From: Chryseobacterium sp. OSA05B
GTDB taxonomy: Bacteria > Bacteroidota > Bacteroidia > Flavobacteriales > Weeksellaceae
Direction: 5' to 3'
DNA length: 64,000 nucleotides
Assembly (NCBI RefSeq): GCF_019970065.1
Contig: NZ_JAHXYH010000006.1
Location: 62,001 to 126,000 of the forward strand
The notes beneath the pieces are model-generated. The model was not told the DNA's origin. It searched no databases and saw only the letters and a program-made list of their open reading frames with translations. Below are positions 53,675-61,519 of this stretch, in pieces. Made by a program: the position numbers and the translations under genes. Numbering within the stretch: the first letter of the stretch is position 1; the number at the start of each line of letters is the position of its first letter.

Positions 53675-53682
53675 CGAAGGTA
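53675..53682 (-). promoter_or_regulatory. Promoter-like element of the thi operon
   Basis: TACCTTCG on the minus strand is one base off TAnnTTTG, immediately before the riboswitch, as at the other TPP-controlled gene. Confidence 0.4.
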
Positions 53683-53711
53683 AGTATTTTTTCAGAACAG
53701 ACAAAATATGT

Positions 53712-53746
53712 CCAAACAAAAACCCGAAGTCTTTAAAACTCCGGGT
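53712..53746 (-). terminator. Terminator of the T9SS cargo gene
   Basis: ACCCGGAGT and ACTTCGGGT (one G-U pair) form a 9-bp stem on the minus strand, followed by TTTTTG and more T. Confidence 0.75.
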
Positions 53747-53768
53747 ACATTTATTTTTTTAAAAGATC

Positions 53769-55826
53769 TTAGTTCTTAATTGCTTTTATACGGGTAGAAC
53801 TTCCATCCTTCATAGTCAGATGGAGAATGTAAAGACCTGCTTCCAAATGCCCAAGATAGATTTGCTGAGACGGGTGATCAATTGTTTTCATCATTCTTCC
53901 TCCACTGTCAAAAACCTGAATGGATTTTACTTTTTCAATGTCACTAATCGTGATGATATCTTTAAACGGATTTGGATATACTTTCATCTTATCTTTGGCA
54001 TTCACTTCTGACGTACTCAGACAATTGGAATCTAAAGTTGCCGTTACTTGCTGGCGGGAAGATTCACAATTGGTTGACACTTTCCAGTTGTAAAAGAAAT
54101 AATAATAATTCGTACTCAAATTTGTTCCGGTGATATTTACAACACCGGGCAGTGAATAAGGGTAAGCTATATTACTTACGTCTCTGAACATATTTGTTAT
54201 TCCAGTCCATGCACCTACTCCTAAACGATAGCCTGCACCTCCTGTAATGGGAAAATTCAAGGTAACTGTTTGTGGAAGTGATGTTGCTGTTGTATCATAA
54301 CCTGTAACATTCACAGTAGCAGATCTTATCAGAGTTCCGGTAGAAGTACGCAATTCAATGGTCACTGTACCTGTTGTGCCCGCAGTTGATGAATATGGAT
54401 ATAAGTCCAGAGTTTGCAATGTAAAATCTGATAGCGCAGTAAATTCAAGATATGAGGTAATTCCTGCTCCGGTACCGCTTGCATTGGGCTCTATAGTTGT
54501 CTTACCCACCATCGCCGTTGTTACATTTGCTGCAGAAGCATAATAATGGGTTGTTGAGCTTAATGGCGGAGTGGTAAACGAGTTACCTGTTCCCACTAAG
54601 TTACCGTTTGTTCCTGCATCATACCATTTTACTGTCGCACCTGTATCAGCTGTAGCATGTAAGATTGCAGTTGAACCAGAGCAAGCAGTAGCGCCTGTAG
54701 AAGAAAGGATATTAGGAGGCTGACATTTGGTAACGAGTATTATTGGCTGAAGAGACCACGCACTTGTATTTCCGGATCCACAATTTGACCGGACCCAGAC
54801 GTAATATACTGTAGAAGGTGTCAAAGATCCTATTGATGCAGAAGTTCCTGAAACATTCTGAGTGACAGGAGGTGTAGAAGAGGTAGGAGACGTGCTGGAC
54901 GTGCTGTAATAGATATCGTACCCAGCAGGTACTGATGGGGAAGACGTCCAGGATATAGCGGCACTGTTAGTTGTGGTTGCCCCTGCAGTAAGACCTGATA
55001 CAGCATAACAGGTTGGAGGTGTCCATGTATAAGTTAATCCTGCAGCTGGCATGCCGGGAATTGCGTTAGTGGTACTAAAGGCTTGTGTACTACTATTTGC
55101 TGTACCTGGTACAGAATTTATGAACTCCAGGGTTGTTTCATTAAGCCTGGTATTGAAATCATTGGCAGTAGTTCCCCTCAGGCCTATCTGAGCTGTTCCC
55201 GAAATAGATGTGGAGCCTACTAAATAAGCTCCATTACTGTAAACCATCTGGATAACATTAGAAGTTTCCTGCAAACGGATCTGGAAGGAAAAGGTATAAG
55301 CCGTACTTGTGGATACACTGCTGTTAGGCCGGAAGTTTCTCCATTGAATAATTGCTTCACGATTGGGCGCCGTCCCTATTGTTTCCCAGCTGATGTCCCC
55401 GGTCGTTGAGCCTATATTAAAAACACTGCTCAAATCCCTTCCGAAAACAGAGATTGCCCCATCATAAGCTGTAGTATTTGATAGAGGTATTGTAGCAGTT
55501 GTGCCAGGAGCTGTAGCACCAAAAGTTACAAATCCGTTTGATGATACATTCAATGAATTGTACGAAACACCGTTAAATACAAAATTGAATGGTAAGGTTA
55601 AAGGATAAACATTACTGTTAAGGTTTGTTGCGGAAGTATTTCCGGTAGCTGCTCCCAAAACGCTCCCGGATATAGATGCGTAATTCCCAGCAGCCTGTGT
55701 AAAACTATAAGAGCTTACTTGAGCTTCTGCAATAGCTGTGGCTGCAATCAGAGCAAAGCAGTTCAATAACTGTATAAGCTTTTTTTTCTTTTGGTTACTG
55801 AAAAGAAAGTGGTAAAAATGTTTCAT
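53769..55826 (-). CDS. Secreted protein with fibronectin type III domain and T9SS sorting domain
   Basis: This 685-residue protein has a signal peptide (residues 1-35, LIAATAIAEAQ), a beta-rich N-terminal domain (residues 36-265, Ser/Thr/Gly-rich), a fibronectin III domain (residues 268-365, with SGLTAGATTTNSAAISWTSS and VYYVWVRSNCGSG), an Ig-like part with CSGSTAILHATADTGATVKW, and a type A C-terminal sorting domain (MKVYPNPFKDIITISD to GLYILHLTMKDG). It is exported by the type IX system to the surface. No enzyme motif is seen; it may be an adhesin. Its use of Ser and Thr is much higher than in neighbouring genes. Confidence 0.88.
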   Translation of the reverse strand: MKHFYHFLFSNQKKKKLIQLLNCFALIAATAIAEAQVSSYSFTQAAGNYASISGSVLGAATGNTSATNLNSNVYPLTLPFNFVFNGVSYNSLNVSSNGFVTFGATAPGTTATIPLSNTTAYDGAISVFGRDLSSVFNIGSTTGDISWETIGTAPNREAIIQWRNFRPNSSVSTSTAYTFSFQIRLQETSNVIQMVYSNGAYLVGSTSISGTAQIGLRGTTANDFNTRLNETTLEFINSVPGTANSSTQAFSTTNAIPGMPAAGLTYTWTPPTCYAVSGLTAGATTTNSAAISWTSSPSVPAGYDIYYSTSSTSPTSSTPPVTQNVSGTSASIGSLTPSTVYYVWVRSNCGSGNTSAWSLQPIILVTKCQPPNILSSTGATACSGSTAILHATADTGATVKWYDAGTNGNLVGTGNSFTTPPLSSTTHYYASAANVTTAMVGKTTIEPNASGTGAGITSYLEFTALSDFTLQTLDLYPYSSTAGTTGTVTIELRTSTGTLIRSATVNVTGYDTTATSLPQTVTLNFPITGGAGYRLGVGAWTGITNMFRDVSNIAYPYSLPGVVNITGTNLSTNYYYFFYNWKVSTNCESSRQQVTATLDSNCLSTSEVNAKDKMKVYPNPFKDIITISDIEKVKSIQVFDSGGRMMKTIDHPSQQIYLGHLEAGLYILHLTMKDGSSTRIKAIKN

Positions 55827-55994
55827 AGAAATAGGATTATATTATTGGATCAATTTAGCAATAAATTAAAATAAATTACCAAAACAGCAATTAAACAATC
55901 ATATTAATATGAAATAAAAATAAATTTATCTTTTTTTATGAAAATAATTAAAAAATATATTTAAACATAACTTTACATAGAATCTTAAATAAAG

Positions 55995-56021
55995 AAAACC
56001 ATTTCAGTTTGAAATGGTTTT
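55995..56021 (-). terminator. Hairpin downstream of the RluA-type gene
   Basis: AAAACCATTTCA and TGAAATGGTTTT pair around GTT, and a T-rich tract follows on the minus strand. It lies about 93 bases after the stop codon. The gap from 55827 to 56113 is otherwise AT-rich, without a credible ORF. Confidence 0.6.
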
Positions 56022-56113
56022 ATGTTTTTAGTGGTCTCAATAACAAGGTTTTTCAAAATACATTGAAATATAAACCGGAATCACATCTCGCTTTGTACTG
56101 ATTCATCACGAGC

Positions 56114-56791
56114 TTATTCTTCACAGGCACGCCATATTGCATCGTTCTGTGGAACAGGAGCTATAATTTCAATACTTTCCTTGGTGACGGGATGAATAAA
56201 TTCCAGCTTTCTCGCATGAAGATTGATTCCACCATCCGGATTAGAGCGGGGCGCCCCGTATTTCAGATCTCCTTTGATGGGAATTCCGGTTTTAGAGAGC
56301 TGAGCACGGATTTGGTGATGTCTTCCCGTTTCCAGATCGATTTCAAGAAGCATATAGTTATCTAATGTTTTTATAACATGATACGTCAGAATCGCTTCTT
56401 TTGCCCCTTCGGTTACTTTTGGAAAAACAATAGCCTTGTTGTTTTTTTCATTTTTCTTTAAGTAATGAACCAATCTCTGACTCTGAGGAATCATTTCTTT
56501 TCCTACGACAGCCCAATAGGTTTTCTTTACTTCCCTGTTTTTCACCATCTGGGTAAGACGGGAAAGCGCTTTGGAAGTTTTAGCATAGATAACCAGACCC
56601 GAAGTCGGGCGGTCTATACGATGAACCAAACCGAGAAAAACATTTCCCGGCTTGGCATCTCTTTTCTTTATAAAATTTTTGATGGACTCCAGCAAAGATT
56701 CATCGCCGGTTTTATCGCCCTGAACAAGCTGTCCTACTTTTTTGTTAACCACCAGAAGATGGTTGTCCTCATATGCAATCTGCTCCTCCAT
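56114..56791 (-). CDS. RluA-family pseudouridine synthase
   Basis: This 225-residue enzyme converts uridine to pseudouridine in rRNA or tRNA. The catalytic motif is HRIDRPTSGLVIYAKTSKAL, with the Asp in RID. Other family parts are TYWAVVGKE and LETGRHHQIRAQL, and RHHQIR is typical. It has no S4 domain and is short, like RluC/TruC-type catalytic cores. The target nucleotide cannot be told. It starts seven bases after the small membrane gene, so both are probably in the panB transcript. Confidence 0.9.
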   Translation of the reverse strand: MEEQIAYEDNHLLVVNKKVGQLVQGDKTGDESLLESIKNFIKKRDAKPGNVFLGLVHRIDRPTSGLVIYAKTSKALSRLTQMVKNREVKKTYWAVVGKEMIPQSQRLVHYLKKNEKNNKAIVFPKVTEGAKEAILTYHVIKTLDNYMLLEIDLETGRHHQIRAQLSKTGIPIKGDLKYGAPRSNPDGGINLHARKLEFIHPVTKESIEIIAPVPQNDAIWRACEE

Positions 56792-56797
56792 AATCCA

Positions 56798-57118
56798 CTA
56801 TTGACGTCTGCTGGATATCGAAAGGATCACTCCACCCAGAAGGCCGATGGTTTTAAGTACCGAAAGCTTTGAATCTGCCGGCAGAAAAGCTCCCAATACG
56901 CAAGCTCCAGCCGCTGCATACATCCCGTACATAAAATTTTTATTGGTCAAGGTAGGAGCCTGAATAAAGAAACTTGCTCCTATCAATATATAGAACACTT
57001 TCCCTGAAAGCAGAGCGTTAACTTCCGGTGAAAATAAATTGAACCAGCCTATGGCCATACAGATCAGTGCTGCAATTGATAAAATCCCCTGGATAGATCG
57101 TTGTTGTTGGTCTTTCAT
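56798..57118 (-). CDS. Small membrane protein, unknown function
   Basis: This 106-residue protein has three to four hydrophobic helices (residues 8-28, 36-55, 62-80, 88-102) and charged ends MKDQQQRS and SSRRQ. I do not recognise the family. It lies between panB (3 bases) and the RluA-type gene (6 bases), so it is co-transcribed with them. There is no link to pantothenate synthesis that I can see. Confidence 0.75.
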   Translation of the reverse strand: MKDQQQRSIQGILSIAALICMAIGWFNLFSPEVNALLSGKVFYILIGASFFIQAPTLTNKNFMYGMYAAAGACVLGAFLPADSKLSVLKTIGLLGGVILSISSRRQ

Positions 57119-57121
57119 CTA

Positions 57122-57937
57122 TTAATAGCTTTCATTTTCATTAGGAAACTCTACACTTTTCACATCTTTTACATACTGAGCTACGGCTCCGGTAATTTCC
57201 GTATACAGATCAAGGTATCTTCTCAGGAACTTCGGACTGAAGCCTTTGTTCATTCCAACCATATCATGATAAACAAGAACCTGTCCGTCGCAATCAGAAC
57301 CGGCTCCGATTCCTATCGTAGGGATTGAAATGGCTTCAGTTACTTTTTTAGCCAAATCAGCAGGAATTTTCTCTAAAACAATGGCGAAACATCCTAATTC
57401 TTCTAAAAGTTGTGCATCAGCGATTAATTTCTCTGCTTCCGCTTCATCTTTTGCTCTTACCTTATAGGTTCCGAATTTATAAATCGACTGTGGGGTCAAT
57501 CCTAAATGCCCCATCACAGGAATTCCGGCGTTGATGATTTTTTTGATAGATTTTGAGATCTCTTTTCCTCCTTCGATTTTTACGGCATGAGCTCCTCCTT
57601 CTTTCATCATTCTTACTGCAGACTCCAATGCTTTCTCAGGATTACTCTGATAGGTTCCGAATGGAAGATCCGCTACCACAAGAGCTCTGTCAGTTCCTCT
57701 TACTACACTTTGAGCGTGATAGATCATCTGGTCCAATGTGATAGGAAGTGTGGTTTCAAATCCTGCCATTACATTGGCTGCAGAGTCTCCGATCAAAACT
57801 GCATCAACTCCTCCTGCGTCTACCATCTTAGCGGTGGTAAAATCGTAGGCCGTAAGCATTGTTATTTTTTCCTTGTCGAATTTCATTTTTCGCAAGGTTT
57901 CAGTTGTAACTTTTTTAATTTCAGAGTGAACAGACAT
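57122..57937 (-). CDS. panB: 3-methyl-2-oxobutanoate hydroxymethyltransferase
   Basis: PanB makes ketopantoate, the first step of pantothenate synthesis, from ketoisovalerate and methylene tetrahydrofolate. Signature segments are DSAANVMAGFETTLPITLDQ, ADLPFGTYQ and GHLGLTPQS. The metal-binding D and the glutamate in AVKIEGG are intact. The length of 271 residues is standard. It heads a three-gene minus-strand transcript; the hairpin upstream belongs to the Crp gene. Confidence 0.95.
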   Translation of the reverse strand: MSVHSEIKKVTTETLRKMKFDKEKITMLTAYDFTTAKMVDAGGVDAVLIGDSAANVMAGFETTLPITLDQMIYHAQSVVRGTDRALVVADLPFGTYQSNPEKALESAVRMMKEGGAHAVKIEGGKEISKSIKKIINAGIPVMGHLGLTPQSIYKFGTYKVRAKDEAEAEKLIADAQLLEELGCFAIVLEKIPADLAKKVTEAISIPTIGIGAGSDCDGQVLVYHDMVGMNKGFSPKFLRRYLDLYTEITGAVAQYVKDVKSVEFPNENESY

Positions 57938-57963
57938 AATTTATCTATTTTTTAAAAGTTAAA

Positions 57964-57983
57964 AAGTCGGCTTTCGCCGACTT
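57964..57983 (-). terminator. Terminator of the Crp-type gene
   Basis: AAGTCGGC and GCCGACTT pair around a four-base loop, followed on the minus strand by TTTTT. It lies directly upstream of panB. Confidence 0.8.
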
Positions 57984-58000
57984 AAGTTGTTGTATGATGG

Positions 58001-58726
58001 TTATAAAACTACGTGACCTAGTTTCATCAGTTTGTCGTGGTTGAGAATTTTGATATTTCTACCGTCTACTTCTATGAGACTGTCCTGTTTGAATTCAGAG
58101 ATCAAACGGATGGCACTTTCTGTAGCAGTACCAATAATGTTGGCAATTTCTTCTCTTGTAAGCGAGATTTTGATAAATCCTTCAGGATCAACACCCAATT
58201 TCTGTTCCAGAAGGATCAGAATTTCAGCCAGTCTTTCTCTTACAGTCTTCTGAGCAAGGAAAGTGATGGTGTTGGACGATTCTCCTAATTCGTAAGAGAT
58301 TTTCTGAAGCATTGCAAAAGAAAGCTGTGGATCTACTTCCAGAAGATACATAAAGATATCTGCAGGAAGGAAAATGCATTCAATGTCTGTCATAGCCTCT
58401 GCTTTTGCCTGGAAATTTTCCCCGCAAAGCAATGAACGATAGCCGATGATGTCCCCCTCTTTGATAAATCTCAGGATCTGGTCTTTTCCAAATGCTCCCG
58501 ATTTTGACAGCTTAGCTGCCCCTTTTTCTAAAACGAACACTCCTTTCGGTGTTTCTCCGTCCTCGAAAATGGTATCGTGCTTCTGAAAACTCAATCTTTT
58601 CTTGCCGTTAATATATTTTTCAAAATCAGTGCTAGAAAGTCTTTCCTTAAATGATTTATCATTAAAAACTCTGGCGAACCTCTCTTCAATTGCAATCTGT
58701 TGTTCCTGCGACATTTTATATGACAT
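58001..58726 (-). CDS. Crp/Fnr-family transcriptional regulator
   Basis: This 241-residue regulator has an N-terminal cyclic-nucleotide-binding fold (residues 45-140) and a winged helix with the recognition helix in ISLTREEIANIIGTATESAIRLI. The N-terminal Cys cluster of Fnr is absent, so it is not an iron-sulfur oxygen sensor. It is divergent from the cbb3 oxidase genes, which suggests control of those genes. A Crp-type box overlaps its own start. ATG 58726 or ATG 58714 are both possible starts; the promoter leaves only two bases before the first, so 58714 may be used. Confidence 0.9.
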   Translation of the reverse strand: MSYKMSQEQQIAIEERFARVFNDKSFKERLSSTDFEKYINGKKRLSFQKHDTIFEDGETPKGVFVLEKGAAKLSKSGAFGKDQILRFIKEGDIIGYRSLLCGENFQAKAEAMTDIECIFLPADIFMYLLEVDPQLSFAMLQKISYELGESSNTITFLAQKTVRERLAEILILLEQKLGVDPEGFIKISLTREEIANIIGTATESAIRLISEFKQDSLIEVDGRNIKILNHDKLMKLGHVVL

Positions 58727-58734
58727 TTATCACA
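58719..58734. promoter_or_regulatory. Crp-type operator
   Basis: TATGA-N6-TCACA differs from the Crp consensus TGTGA-N6-TCACA at one base. It covers the start of the Crp-type gene and lies about 63 bases upstream of the predicted fixI start, a typical activating position. Confidence 0.55.
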
Positions 58735-58740
58735 AAAATA
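58733..58740 (-). promoter_or_regulatory. Promoter of the Crp-type gene
   Basis: TATTTTTG (58740-58733 on the minus strand), with TTTG 20 bases upstream, matches both elements. The start falls at or near the first ATG. Confidence 0.55.
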
Positions 58741-58775
58741 GAACTTTTTAACGCGATAAACAAAAAAAATTGTTA

Positions 58776-58783
58776 TAATTTTG
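58776..58783 (+). promoter_or_regulatory. Promoter of the fixI/ccoI gene
   Basis: TAATTTTG is an exact -7 element; the predicted start near 58788 leaves about 12 bases before the GTG start codon. Confidence 0.55.
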
Positions 58784-58799
58784 TCGTTCAATATATTAT

Positions 58800-61181
58800 G
58801 TGGTGAGCGAGAACTGTTTTCATTGTGGTCAAGGGATAGAAAAAGAGAGAATTTTGTTTGATGAAAAGACTTTCTGTTGCAACGGATGCAAGTCTGTCTA
58901 CGAAATTCTGAATATCAATAATTTAACTAATTTCTACGAACTAAATAAAAGAGCCGGAATCCGTCCCAGCGACGAGAGCTCTTCACAGTTCGAATATCTT
59001 GATACACAGGAGATCTTCGAAAAGGTCACCGATTTCTCGGAGGGAAAGACCAGTCTCGTTACTTTTAAAATCCCTGTAATACACTGTTCTTCATGTATCT
59101 GGCTTCTTGAAAGCCTCCACACGCTGAATGAGCACATCAACTATTCTCAGGTGAATTTCACCAGAAAGACCCTGCAGATTTCATTCAATCATAACGATCT
59201 CAAATTAAGCGAACTAGCTAATTTTTTAACCAATCTTGGTTACAAGCCCGTCATCAGCCTTGAAACGGCCGATAAAAATGTAGATCATCTCGATAAATCT
59301 CTCCTTATAAAATTCGCGATCGCAGGTTTTGCCTTCGGAAACGGAATGTTCCTCGCTTTTCCGGAATATGTGGGAGGTGAAGATTTCTGGATGGAGCACT
59401 ATAAAGGACTCTTCAGAACGCTGATGTTCCTTCTGGCCTGTCCGGTGGTATTTTATTCCGCTTCGGACTACTACAAATCGGCCTGGTACGGATTAAAAAA
59501 TAAGATCGTGAATATTGACGTTCCGATTGTGCTAGGGATTTTTGTTCTTTTCGGACGAAGTATTTATGAAGTAGTCACCGATTACGGTCCTGGATACTTC
59601 GACACCCTATGCGGATTGCTGTTCTTCATGTTGATGGGGAAAATTTTCCAGAAAAGAACGTACAGCGCATTATCTTACGACAGAGATTATAAATCATTCT
59701 ACCCTATCGCCGTTACCAAAGTAGATTTCGAAGGTAAGCAGGACAACATTCTTCTTTCTGAAATCAAAGTGGGAGACAGAATTCTGGTAAGAAACCAGGA
59801 AATTATTCCGGTGGATGCTATTCTGATCAACGGGGAAGGGAATATAGACAACAGTTTCATTACGGGAGAAAGCGAAAGCATCAGCAAGCAGCCGGGTGAC
59901 AAAATCTTTGCCGGTGGAAAACAGATCGGATCTTCACTGGAATTAGAAGTCATCAAAGATGTTGACCAGAGTTATCTGACACAGCTTTGGAATAAGGAAG
60001 CATTCAAGAAACACGAAACAGGCCTTGACACACTGACCAACAACGTCAGCAAATATTTCACATTCATTATTTTAGGTATCGCAGTTGTTTCCGGAACATA
60101 TTGGGCATTTATTGATCTGAATATTATGTTCCAGGTGATTTCAGCGATTCTAATCATTGCATGTCCATGTGCCCTGGCATTGTCTGCCCCTTTTACATTC
60201 GGGCACATTATGAGGATTTTAGGACGTAATAAGTTTTACGTAAAAGATACGCTGACAATTGAAAAGATTGCCAAACTGGATACGATTGTTTTTGATAAAA
60301 CAGGAACTATTACCCACAGAAAAAAATCAAATATCAGATATGAAGGTATTGAAATCAATGATTTTGATCAACTGAATATCAAAACGTTATTAAAAAATTC
60401 CAATCACCCGCTTTCCAAATCGCTATACGAATTCATTGAGGTGAATGACGATTATTATCCTGTTGAAAAATTCCAGGAAATTTCAGGAAAAGGATATGAA
60501 GCCAGCGTAAGGGGAAGCCTTTATAAAATTGGTTCTGCCCGCTACAACAATCAGGAACCTAAGAATCTGGAAACGGCAGTTTACATCAGTAAAAACGGTG
60601 AATTTGTAGGTAAATTCATTTTCAAAAACGAATACCGACCGAAATTAAAAGAGCTGTTTACGAAATTAAGCACTTACAAAATATTCATCCTGAGCGGTGA
60701 TAATTCTTCTGAGGAAAATCAACTTAAAGAACTGATCCCGAACTTTAAAGGAATGGCTTTCAACCAAAGCCCTGAAGACAAACTGAACTACATCAAAAAC
60801 CTTCAGGATCAGCATATGAAAGTAGCCATGCTGGGAGACGGACTGAATGATGCCGGAGCCCTAAAACAGAGCAACGTAGGAATTGCTATTGCGGATGACA
60901 CGAACAGCTTCACACCTTCGTCTGACGTCATCATGAATGGGGATAAAGTAGTGACTCTGGATAAGTACCTGAGTGTCTGCAAAGGCTCGATCACTATTGT
61001 AAAAATGACATTCATAATCAGTTTTCTGTACAATATTGTCGGTTTAAGTTACGCAGTTACAGGTCATATGCATCCGCTCTTCGCAGCAATCATCATGCCA
61101 ATCAGTTCCATCACGGTGGTCACATTCACTACTCTTTCTACCTGGATTTTGGGCAGAAAACATTTCAAAAAGCAGGCGTAG
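58800..61181 (+). CDS. ccoI: Copper-type P1B ATPase for cbb3 oxidase assembly (CcoI/FixI)
   Basis: This 793-residue heavy-metal ATPase exports copper for assembly of cbb3 oxidase. The N-terminus has an extra metal-binding region (CFHCG and CCNGC, residues 6-30, ATPase-cat_bd type) and an HMA-like domain with CSSC near residue 98. The transport motif CPC is at residues 455-457 (CPCALALS), the phosphorylated D499 is in FDKTGTIT, and GDGLNDA is in the hinge. It starts with GTG 58800; a second GTG is the next codon. The adjacent ccoS and ccoNO support the assignment. Confidence 0.93.
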   Translation: MVSENCFHCGQGIEKERILFDEKTFCCNGCKSVYEILNINNLTNFYELNKRAGIRPSDESSSQFEYLDTQEIFEKVTDFSEGKTSLVTFKIPVIHCSSCIWLLESLHTLNEHINYSQVNFTRKTLQISFNHNDLKLSELANFLTNLGYKPVISLETADKNVDHLDKSLLIKFAIAGFAFGNGMFLAFPEYVGGEDFWMEHYKGLFRTLMFLLACPVVFYSASDYYKSAWYGLKNKIVNIDVPIVLGIFVLFGRSIYEVVTDYGPGYFDTLCGLLFFMLMGKIFQKRTYSALSYDRDYKSFYPIAVTKVDFEGKQDNILLSEIKVGDRILVRNQEIIPVDAILINGEGNIDNSFITGESESISKQPGDKIFAGGKQIGSSLELEVIKDVDQSYLTQLWNKEAFKKHETGLDTLTNNVSKYFTFIILGIAVVSGTYWAFIDLNIMFQVISAILIIACPCALALSAPFTFGHIMRILGRNKFYVKDTLTIEKIAKLDTIVFDKTGTITHRKKSNIRYEGIEINDFDQLNIKTLLKNSNHPLSKSLYEFIEVNDDYYPVEKFQEISGKGYEASVRGSLYKIGSARYNNQEPKNLETAVYISKNGEFVGKFIFKNEYRPKLKELFTKLSTYKIFILSGDNSSEENQLKELIPNFKGMAFNQSPEDKLNYIKNLQDQHMKVAMLGDGLNDAGALKQSNVGIAIADDTNSFTPSSDVIMNGDKVVTLDKYLSVCKGSITIVKMTFIISFLYNIVGLSYAVTGHMHPLFAAIIMPISSITVVTFTTLSTWILGRKHFKKQA

Positions 61182-61251
61182 AAGCCCTTATTTAGACTGA
61201 TTTTAAATTAGCTGAAATCGGCATTTCGTGATGAATGTCATTATTTTTCAC

Positions 61252-61283
61252 TAAATTTGAACCCCGAAAATAGGTTAATTTTG
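61252..61283 (+). promoter_or_regulatory. Two tandem TAnnTTTG elements before ccoS
   Basis: TAAATTTG (61252-61259) and TAATTTTG (61276-61283) are both exact. The second would give a leader of only about 3 bases. A weak Crp-like half-pair TGA-N6-TCA lies at 61229-61240. The oxidase genes may therefore have their own promoter besides that of ccoI. Confidence 0.5.
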
Positions 61284-61290
61284 TTGTCCA

Positions 61291-61479
61291 ATGGATATTC
61301 TATATTTAATGATCCTCTGCAGTGTTTCTTTGGCTGCGATTTTCTTGGTCGTATTTATAGTGTATGCCCGAAAAGGACAGTTTGAAGATGACGAATCTCC
61401 TGCTGTCAGAATCCTTTTTGATAGTGGAGAAATCAAGGAAAAGGAGGAGGGCAACAAAGATAAAGACGAGAAAAAATAG
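61291..61479 (+). CDS. ccoS: cbb3-type oxidase assembly protein CcoS
   Basis: This 62-residue protein has one N-terminal membrane helix (residues 3-24, LYLMILCSVSLAAIFLVVFI) and a short charged tail with GQFEDDESPAVRILFD, the family pattern. CcoS is needed for cofactor insertion into cbb3 oxidase. The tail is longer than usual, rich in K and E. It is 40 bases before ccoNO. Confidence 0.88.
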   Translation: MDILYLMILCSVSLAAIFLVVFIVYARKGQFEDDESPAVRILFDSGEIKEKEEGNKDKDEKK

Positions 61480-61519
61480 GAGAGAATAATAAAATTGAAG
61501 AAAAAAGTGAATAGTTGAT

